A program made the translations under genes and the position numbers. This document shows positions 47,772 to 55,798 of a DNA stretch of 55,798 bases, one piece after another (position 1 is the stretch's first letter; every line of letters begins with the position of its first letter). The notes below the pieces were generated by a model. The model ran no database searches and had not been told where the DNA came from. It worked only from the letters and a program-made list of their open reading frames with translations. The stretch is from assembly GCA_003550305.1 (NCBI GenBank), contig QKYT01000488.1, forward strand, positions 1 through 55,798, given 5' to 3'. The stretch comes from Glomus cerebriforme. Lineage: Eukaryota > Glomeromycota > Glomeromycetes > Glomerales > Glomeraceae.

Positions 47772-49441
47772 TTATTTTTTATACAACCATTTAGCTAAAG
47801 TATTATAAACAAAAGTTCTTGCTTCATTTAATGAGTCAGAATCAGAAGGTGAAGGAGGAGCAAAATCTCTAACGTGAGAACCACCTTTAACAAGGAAGAT
47901 TGTATTACCTTCTACTTTTGGATTAGCAGATTTACTACTGACAGTTAGAGCAGTCCAAGGATCAATATCACCATTAACAAAAACAGTTCTAGAGAATTTA
48001 CCATTAAATCCACCAAATTTCTTATTTGTTTTTTGAATTGTTGGAGAAGAAACTATTCCAGGAAATAAGAAATTACATTGTCCTTGATAATAATCAATAT
48101 CAATAATTTGTGAACGAGTACTTAATGAAGAAGATTTTGGAAAAGTTTGATAATAACCTAATTCATTACAATATTGATAAGTATAAGGAGCCAAATCATT
48201 TTTTTCAGTTGTACTTATTGAAGTTGTTGCAAATTGTGCAAGTTTATCTTCAGGAGTTATCACACCAGTCAAATTTAAAAATGCTTTAACACCTTCAGAA
48301 TAAATAAAAGCAGAAATTTCAGGAGATGATGATTGAGCGAATGGAGCACAAATGGACAATATAGGATCAGGTTGATCGGGAGTTTGAGGAGGAACGTAAT
48401 TTTGTACAATACTAGCAGTAGGATGACTTATAGCTGAAGCAAAATCTTTATTATCTTGAAGCATTTCTAAACCGAATTGTTGTTTCAGTTCTAAAATAGC
48501 AGAATCATTACCAGACATGAGGATAGGATCATATACAAATTTAAATGCATCCGAAATATTTTGTGCACAAGGTAATGCATTGACTACTCCTTGATCAAAT
48601 TCAAAGAAATCTAATTTAGCTTCTATTGGAGCTGATGAAACATAAGCCGCAAATACAAGATTAGGAAATTTTTCTCTCATCCATGTTGCTAAATTTCCTG
48701 CGTATGAACCTCCTACTGTTATCCATTTAGAATCTTTCGCAATATTTAATTCTTGTGGTGGATATTTTATGAAATTGGCAAAATCCAATAATGCTTGATC
48801 AACAGTTAAGAATTTCATATTTGGAGTTGATAAATCGTTAATTGGAGGATAACTTTCTCCATAATATCTATGTTCAATACTTATTAAAAGTCCATTAAAA
48901 CTTGTTGCTAATTCACTAACAAATGAACTTGTTGTTATTATTGGATTGATTCCAGTTTCACCAGGTGTGTGAACTATAATTACAATATATATAATTAATA
49001 AAAGATAAAAAAATCTTAAAATCTATAAAAAAAAAATGTTTTTTATACTTACGAAATATTGGTCCACCTTCTTTGTAAAAAGTTGAATTTATATAATATC
49101 TTTGCAAGAAAGTTCCTGAATTTTTATCAAAATGATCGATAGTTTGATTATAATAAAATACTGGTAATGATGGTACATCTGTCGGTTGTGGAGGACCATT
49201 TTCTGATATAGGATTTATTCCGGCCTGCGGACTTTTAATTAAGAAATTGAATTTAAAATTAATAATTATATGACGATTTAAACGTAATTTTGATTTTCAA
49301 AAAGTTTAAAATAACAAATAATTTTTACCTTTGCATTGATCTGGCATGTAAATTTAAAAGTATTGACGCAGCATTTACTTTAACACTACATCCACTAACA
49401 ATAGTAGCGATGATGAAAAATAAAGAAAAATATTTCATCAT
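47772..49441 (-). CDS. Secreted S28-family serine carboxypeptidase
   Basis: Exons 49441-49329, 49231-49053 and 48973-47772 give 497 residues. A signal peptide is present (MMKYFSLFFIIATIVSG, about 1-24). The domain is a serine peptidase of family S28 (lysosomal Pro-X carboxypeptidase, thymus-specific serine protease): QRYYINSTFYKEGGPIF, ISIEHRYYGESYPP, nucleophile in VGGSYAGNLATW (S187), Asp in NGDIDPWTAL (about D435) and His in KGGSHVRDF (about H464). The full catalytic triad is present. It should cut after proline near the C-terminus of peptides in the vacuole or outside the cell. The start has two adjacent ATGs; the first is used. Intron phases are 2 and 1. Confidence 0.9.
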
Positions 49442-50544
49442 TTTTTCTCAACAATTTACAAAGAAGGGGATAAGGGGGGTAAAATTTTTTTTTTTCCGAG
49501 AAAAAAAAATTATCTTTTTTGGAATACATCTTAAGAGATATATATATGGTTTTTTAAAAATTCACAATGTACATCTTGTATTAAGTTTTGTCGCACAGTA
49601 GTGTTATTTTCAGGGGGTATGTGACATATAAATTATAAAGTTTGAATTATTTTATATTGTTTTTTCAAATTTCAAAAGAAAAATAGTCTATTCTTCTTTA
49701 AGGGAAATGCCGTTTCAATTTCCTTTTTATCTTTAAAAAAGAAAAAAATGACAAAATATAATATATTTGGTCGTCAAAAGAAGTAATTTTTAAAAACCAA
49801 AAAAATACATAATGAAATAAATCCAGAAGTCATTTGTTGGTGTACAGTGTATAATAATATGTAGAACTAAAAAAAGGGACAATATGTTTAACATAATTTA
49901 ATATTAAGTTAGACATTATTATATTATTCATTGTTCTAATAATAATCCCGAAACATCTTTGTCCTCAGTTAAAAATCTACGTGATTTGCGTGGCACAAAC
50001 ACAGATATGGAAGGAGTATGGGAGCTTATTGTATATATTTAGTGTAGATCTTTTATTTTATATGCTCTTATGTCGTATAAAAAGCCAAGAAGAAACTTTA
50101 AAATCAAATTTTTTTCGTTGTTTGGATCAGTTCATATTCACTAATAACGAGTATATCACACGAATTCAGATTTAACAAAGTAACATTGAATACAAAGCAA
50201 TAACATAAAGAGAATATTTGAAACATATACGGTATATCTAATTTCCTTGGTTTATGAAACCCTAATTTATGTTTGGAGGAGGGTCGAATGTACGAAATAT
50301 TAATACCTGAATACCTGTGGCCAGTGATGTGCATTTTATGCTTCCAATAGTAAAAAACTTGATTGGAAACTTCCGATTTTATTAGAAAATTATGCTTCCA
50401 AGTCTTCCAAAGGTACTTCCAATAGTGATTCCAATCTTCCAAGTGCACATCACTACCTGTGGCCGATCTCCAAATCAAAGTTGACGAAAATCACGTGAAA
50501 GGTTTCGGCTATAAAGTCCATTCCTTTTCATTTCTTTATTTAAA
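49442..50544. other. Divergent promoter region between S28 peptidase and severin genes
   Basis: The region contains one short MITE (50323-50454, listed separately). Two overlapping open frames here (about 49981-50478, opposite strands) have no family features. CACGTG-type AATCACGTGAAA lies near 50490. Confidence 0.45.
50323..50454. repeat. 132-bp MITE with 10-bp target-site duplication
   Basis: The ends are AGTGATGTGCA and TGCACATCACT, exact inverted repeats of 11 bp. The element is flanked on both sides by ACCTGTGGCC (50313-50322 and 50455-50464). The interior repeats CTTCCAA-type words several times. The (C)AGTG terminus resembles hAT elements; the duplicated target may be 8 bp plus shared bases. 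Confidence 0.8.
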
Positions 50545-51373
50545 ATGACAGGTAATAAATTACTTAATGCCTAATGCCTTGAGCTCTTGATGCCGTTCAG
50601 TGAATGTTTGATGCATATTTTGGTGCCAAATTAGCTTAAATTAAACTCATGCCAGATGCCAATCATCCTATGTATATGACTACATCCGATAATTCCCATC
50701 AGTTATTTTAAATATAATATAATATACGTCGAGTTTTTAAAAAATTAACTTTTTATCATGAAACTTATCAGACAGCCAAAGTGGGGTAAATGATTTTTAC
50801 TTTAAATACGCTAAAACACACGTACCTTAATTTAATTGATTAATTATTTATTTATTTTTAGATATTGCTTCTACAAACCTCGCTAATTTTGGCACTCAAC
50901 TTGAGAAAGACGTCCGTGCTGAAGCTGGTGCTCAAGAGCCAGCTTGGGCTGATCCTTCTGCAAAGGTTGGTCAAAAGATGTAAGTGTATTTATATGAAAT
51001 TTAATGATTTGATGATTAATTTAATAAATTCCGAAAATTTTTATATTTGATAGAGGTCTTTGGATATGGCGTATAGAAAAATTTAATGTTGTTCCATGGC
51101 CAAAGGATAAATACGGACTTTTTTACTCCGGTGTGTATAAAAATTTTATTGAATTAATAATTGCTATTGTTTATTTACTAATATAAATAACTTAATTCAT
51201 AAAGGTGACAGCTACATTGTTCTTCACGTAAGTGTTTAAAATATGTATTGTACAATTTTATACCTACCTAAATCAATTATATTGAATAATAATAGTCTTA
51301 TAAGAAGAATAATGAAACCGAAGCATTGGCCCACGATATTCATTTTTGGCTTGGATTAGATAGCAGTCAGGTA

Positions 51374-51405
<32 letters not shown>

Positions 51406-52725
51406 GATTTTCGGACTTTTTAAAAACTATTTACGATCTTAATTTAGGATGAAGTCGGAACGGCTGCTTACAAGACTGTTGAATTGGATGATTGTAAGAT
51501 ATTATTATTCTATTTTTTTTTTTTTTTTTTTGACACACTTTGAAATAAAAAATTTTTACTTATTTATTACTAGATCTTGGAACATCTCCAGTTCAACATC
51601 GTGAGGTAACTTAATAACATATCATTTTATTACCGCAATTCTCTCTTTTAAATTTATAATCTTTAAAATTTAGGTTCAAGGCGTCGAATCAGATTTATTC
51701 CTTTCTTATTTCAAAAATCTTCGAGTTGAAGATGGAGGGATAGATTCGGGATTTAATCGTCTTAAACCAATTGAATATCGTCCTCGTTTACTTAAATTAA
51801 AACAAATTAAACGTACTGTTGTAGTTAGAGAAGTACCAAAAGACTATACATCATTGAATAGTGGTGATGTATTTGTATTGGATGTTGGCACCACTCTTTA
51901 TCAATTAAATGGTAAAAAGTCTCAAGGTTCTGAAAGAATTAAAGCTGCTGAATTTGTTAGAGCTATTGAAAGTGAACGACAAGGAGCTTGTAATGTTATC
52001 GTAATCGGTAAGTTTCTTAATGTTCTTACTTTATAAAGTCATTCTTGAACCAAGTATGATAATGTTTTTTATTATTATTTTAGATGAAGGAGATAGAGAA
52101 ATGGGTAAATTCTGGGATGCTCTTGGTAGTAAAGGTGAAATCAAAGCTGCTGAAGAAGATACCGGTGAAGATATGATTAAAGTTGAACATAAACTCTTCA
52201 GGTATTTACTATTATCTTTTTTAATATAAAGTTTAGGTTACACTCGTATATTAATTTATTATTATTCTTTCTCTTTAAAGAGTAAGCGATGCATCGGGAG
52301 AATTGACTTTCAAGGAAGAAACTACTGGTACAATTACAAAAGATCAATTTGATACTAATGACGTATTTGTTTTTGATGCTGGTCATGAAGGTAACATTTA
52401 ATATAAATTTACAATTTTTTTTTCTTTCCATCTAATATTAACAAATATGTATACTTTGTAGTTTTTGTCTGGATTGGTAAAAATTCTACTGCTAAAGAAA
52501 AGAAATATTCTTTACAATATGCTCAGGTAAACAACATGATACTGTATATAAACTCATTTTATTAATATATATATATATTTTTTTATTAATGAATTGTTTT
52601 TTTTCATATAGGATTATATTCAAAAATATAATCGACCTACTTATCTTCCTATTACCCGTGTACTAGAAGGCGGAGAAAATGAAACTTTTGAATCTGCTTT
52701 AATCACAGTTTCAATTGTTGTTTAA
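50545..52725 (+). CDS. Severin/fragmin-like actin-severing protein (gelsolin repeats)
   Basis: Twelve small exons (50545-50551, 50862-50979, 51054-51130, 51205-51227, 51296-51370, 51448-51493, 51574-51605, 51674-52007, 52084-52201, 52281-52390, 52462-52526, 52612-52725) give 372 residues, close to Dictyostelium severin (362). There are three gelsolin-like repeats. The first is about 45-160 (LWIWRIEKFNVVPWPKDKYG, FYSGDSYIVLH). The second is about 160-270 (NSGDVFVLDVGTTLYQLNG, with AAEFVRAIESERQG). The third is about 275-370 (KLFRVSDASGELTF, NDVFVFDAGHEVFVWIGK). The first coding exon is only 7 nt (Met-Thr plus one base), accepted because the splice keeps frame and fits the N-terminus. It should cut and cap actin filaments under calcium control in the cytoplasm. 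Confidence 0.9.
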
Positions 52726-53174
52726 ATAATTATTTAACAAATACTCTGTATTTTTTTTTAACTTGTATTAAGATGTGAATAAATTAATATACTTAATAAA
52801 ATTTTTGTAAAATATTTATAATCAGATTTTTTCCTTCATATTTAACAAAATCTAAATTTTTTTTATTTTGTTAGAAGAAAATTAAAAATGTCGCCAACCA
52901 CAATTGACGAAATAAGTCATTTCTCAAATTTTAAACGCTTCGTTCGCTCATTGTGAAACAGGGTGTTATTCCTGTTATCTTCTAGTACTAATTTCGGCCC
53001 AAAGTTAATATTTTTGGGCCAAATTAATGTGACCCGGGAGCATAATTGATTTTTTTAAACTATGCTAACATACATATGTTATCAGTTATCTCATCGTCTG
53101 ATAATCTGATAATTTAATTGTTTGGTGGCTGGTTGTTTGTTGACCAAAAAATCTTAGGAAAATTTTTTTTCGTA
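52726..53174. other. Spacer between severin and TMEM135-like genes
   Basis: Severin 3' flank, then a short promoter. A hairpin of GGCCCAAA and TTTGGGCC words lies at about 52996-53020. Nothing else was recognised. Confidence 0.4.
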
Positions 53175-55320
53175 ATGACAGAGCCAGAGATTACAAATAA
53201 TGATTCGGAGATCGAAGAATTTATTCGTGCTCGTTTACAAAATAATGAAAAAAAAACACGACTGCTCTTTCTTTTATCCTTTGTGATATCTAATAAAGGA
53301 TATGCCTCAACACTCAAATTATTAGCTCCCGTGTTGAAAAAAGTTCATACGAAACTTCCAACTCCTGCAGAATTTAAGGCTGTATCCAAGTTAGTTCTAT
53401 GATTTATATTTAAGTTCATTTAATTCGTTTACTAATTTGCCAACTTAAAATCTTCGCTATACTAGTTTAAAATCGCATTCCCATAATACGCCATTATCAG
53501 CAATATTCTGTTTTCATAAAGATTGCTTTCCACGAACTACACGTGTAGGCTTGTTTTCCTTTATACAAGTGTTTGCAATCACCAATATAGTCGAAATTTT
53601 GATACAATTGCCAGGACAACTTAGTAGGAAGAAATGGAGGTTAGCAAATTGATAAAGTTTGATTTAAAGGTTTAAATAATTTTTTAAATAATGATTTTTC
53701 CTATTTTGATAGTTTAAAACAAAGTATAGATAGCGTGTCATTATATTCTTCTGCACGATTTGCACTATCAATTTCATCATACGTCATGATTTATAAAAGT
53801 TTAGTTCGATTCTTTACGCGTTTATTTGATCCATTACTTCGACCACCACCTTCATCCAGTTTAATAGTTAATGATGTTGTTTGTTCTCCATTGGTTCCAC
53901 CCTTTTTGGCTGGATTACTGGCTGGTCCTACTTTGCTTATTGTCAATGAACAATCTCGTAGAATATTAATTGCTGTTTATATGTTGAGTAAAAGTTTACA
54001 ATTTACTTATCATGCACTTAGGCAAAATGGCATTATTCCTAAAATGCCTTGGTGGTGGGGTTCTTGGTTATTATTTCCAATTAGCTCTGCTCAATTAATT
54101 TATGCTTACTTATTACATCCTGATACATTTCCTGTGAGTAAAAAATTGGTTTATTTAAAGAACATTTATATTAAAGTATTAACATCTTACAATCATATTT
54201 TTTTTTTTTTTAATAGAATGGTTATGGTAACTTTATCACTAATCGAAGTATAACATATATAAATCCAAGACCAAGTGATTTTCCTGATACAATGCCGTGG
54301 CCAATTGGAAGAGAAATAATTGATCGTATAGCAATATTATCTTCACTTTACTTTCCTAAATTTTATTCACCTAAACTTCATGGTAGGGATGTACCCCCAC
54401 TTCCTGATAATTTAAAACCAATCCAACCAATATTGGAAATCGCTCATCCTGCTCATTCAAAAATGATGTGTGCAATGTTACATCACGATGAACCTAGTTG
54501 TTTGGTTACTTATACGAAATTTATTGCAAAAGAAGGTGCTGGTGCTCTTAAATTTATGGGAATAATTTATACAGTTGGTTTACTTTTCCGCGCAAAATCT
54601 CTGATTCAGAGGTAAGTGAAAAAATAATATTTTGTAATGAATTGTGGTCGTTTTAGTAAAAAAAAATTCCTATAACAGACCCATAGCATCGTGGCCTTTA
54701 TAACTAAATTATTAATTTAATTTTCTTAACAGACCTAATGAAGCTATAAAAAAGTTATTAAGTCATGCGGTACCTGAGATATTTAAGGGAGCTACATTTA
54801 TTACCATGGCAATTGCAACTTCATGGGCATTAATTTGTGGGTTTCAAAATATACTTCCAAATAAATTCATGCCTATCTCAAGGTATTTTTCGGTTCAATT
54901 TCTATCTATATAAAAAATTTATATTAATTATTTTTTTTTTTATTTATTTAGGATTTATCTTAATGGATTTATTGGGGGATTGTGGATTTTAGTGGAAAAT
55001 CCTAGTAGGAGATTAGATATTGGAATGTATAGTATAAGATTAATGATTGAGTCAGGTTGGAAATTGTTGGTTAAGAAAGGAAAAGTTAGGAATATAAGGT
55101 ATATACGAATTTATTTTAACAGCTAAATTATTGTATTATAGTATTATAATAAAAATAATAATCATTTATTAATTTTAATTTTTTTGGGACAAATAGAAAT
55201 GGAGAAGCTATTTATTTTTCATTTGCTATGGCAGCTATAATGGCTATTTATAAAAATCAACCAAAGAGTATATCTAGTCCTTTTGTTAGAATTGCTTTAT
55301 CAAGATTACTTGGAGAGTAA
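53175..55320 (+). CDS. TMEM135-like multi-pass membrane protein
   Basis: Seven exons (53175-53389, 53466-53639, 53713-54133, 54217-54611, 54733-54882, 54952-55098, 55197-55320) give 541 residues. Several hydrophobic segments are spread through the chain, e.g. VPPFLAGLLAGPTLLIVNE, WWWGSWLLFPISSAQLIYAY and LKFMGIIYTVGLLF. A Cys/His motif (AMLHHDEPSCLVTYTKFI, about 335-355) matches the Cys-rich segment of TMEM135 proteins (HPhxxSC). The C-terminal half resembles the Tim17-like half of the family (TFITMAIATSWALICG, RIYLNGFIGGLWILVENPSR). TMEM135 acts at peroxisomes and mitochondria in animals, affecting lipid and cholesterol handling. The same site here is inference. Exon joins after the first use phase 2 except one phase 0. 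Stop follows LLGE. Confidence 0.85.
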
Positions 55321-55798
55321 ATTTATCAAGATGAAAAATTTAAGGGTTGATAGTAAATAATAATACAGTTATCCCCTTCTATAGTTACTCTCTATTTAGT
55401 CATATTTTCCTTATAACACATTTATGCTTGATTCAAATTACTAATAACATTATTAAAAACCTTTATTATAATCATATCATATAAGTTTTTTTTATAATCA
55501 CATCTTTAACAATAACTGTATATTATTTTATTTAATTAAATTTCTGAAAATAATAATTCATTATTAGAAGAAAATGTAATTAAAATTTTGTATTATATTA
55601 AATATTTGGAATTGATATAACAAATAATAAAAAACATTAAAATTAAATATAAAAAATTTAATAATATATTATAGATCAATTATTAATTTAATGAGAAATT
55701 AAAATAAATTGAAAATTAATGGAAATTTAATTATTAGATTAAAAAAATAAGTAAAAATATTTGGGAATTGCTAAACATCGCCTGGGTGATTGTCGCCT
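55321..55798. other. 3' flank of TMEM135-like gene, no further gene seen
   Basis: AT-rich DNA to the window edge. The last ~25 bases are suddenly G+C-richer (CATCGCCTGGGTGATTGTCG), so another feature may begin there. Confidence 0.4.

Noticed and set aside
50104..50478. 124-codon minus-strand frame
   Set aside because: It crosses the MITE and its target duplications, so it cannot be an old conserved gene.
1..55798. tRNA, rRNA or CRISPR features
   Set aside because: No cloverleaf with a convincing T-loop motif, no rRNA core sequence and no spaced-repeat array was seen by eye; a tRNAscan or Rfam run would settle this.

Overview
The window is eukaryotic nuclear DNA. Genes are intron-rich with small GT-AG introns, many tipped by long T or A runs. 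Intergenic DNA is very AT-rich, and MITE-like and other mobile debris is common. The gene content points to an early-diverging fungus, most likely an arbuscular mycorrhizal fungus (Glomeromycotina, Rhizophagus-like): a cluster of TKL-type kinases, Sel1 repeats, BTB and BTB-TLDc proteins and an F-box/LRR protein. All exon structures below were worked out by hand from splice motifs and reading-frame continuity. In each multi-exon gene model the exon lengths sum to an open frame.

Layout. 1-5.4 kb: no genes; a decayed Tc1/mariner transposase, two MITE-like inverted-repeat elements, a 25-bp tandem repeat, a ~200-bp tandem duplication and a 199-bp foldback element. 5.4-18.0 kb: five kinase-family genes. 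A (+) is a single kinase. B (-) is a kinase fused to a pseudokinase. C (+) has a helical N-terminus resembling the MLKL/HeLo four-helix bundle, then a pseudokinase, then Sel1 repeats. D (+) is a single kinase with HCD in place of HRD. E (-) is two pseudokinases in one chain. A/B and D/E are both convergent pairs, which looks like a duplicated module with C between the copies. 18.7-20.2 kb: secreted HExxH metallopeptidase-like protein, divergent from E.

20.4-28.9 kb: two poly(A)-tailed retroposon insertions bounded by the same 15-bp direct repeat, ~2 kb of extreme AT DNA, and a broken multi-exon gene of a probably dispersed family with two copies of one MITE (one within it, one just downstream). 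29-33.7 kb: a BTB protein, a 90-N assembly gap and an F-box/LRR gene. 34.3-37.8 kb: GH31 alpha-glucosidase with two trefoil domains. 41.2-55.3 kb: housekeeping-type genes: BTB-BACK-TLDc, anoctamin (TMEM16), S28 serine carboxypeptidase, severin/gelsolin and a TMEM135-like protein.

The most notable region is the kinase cluster. Active-looking kinases sit next to catalytically dead relatives and an MLKL-like protein, an arrangement that could serve signalling or self/non-self cell-death control. That role is inference; the motif losses and domain orders are read directly from the sequence.
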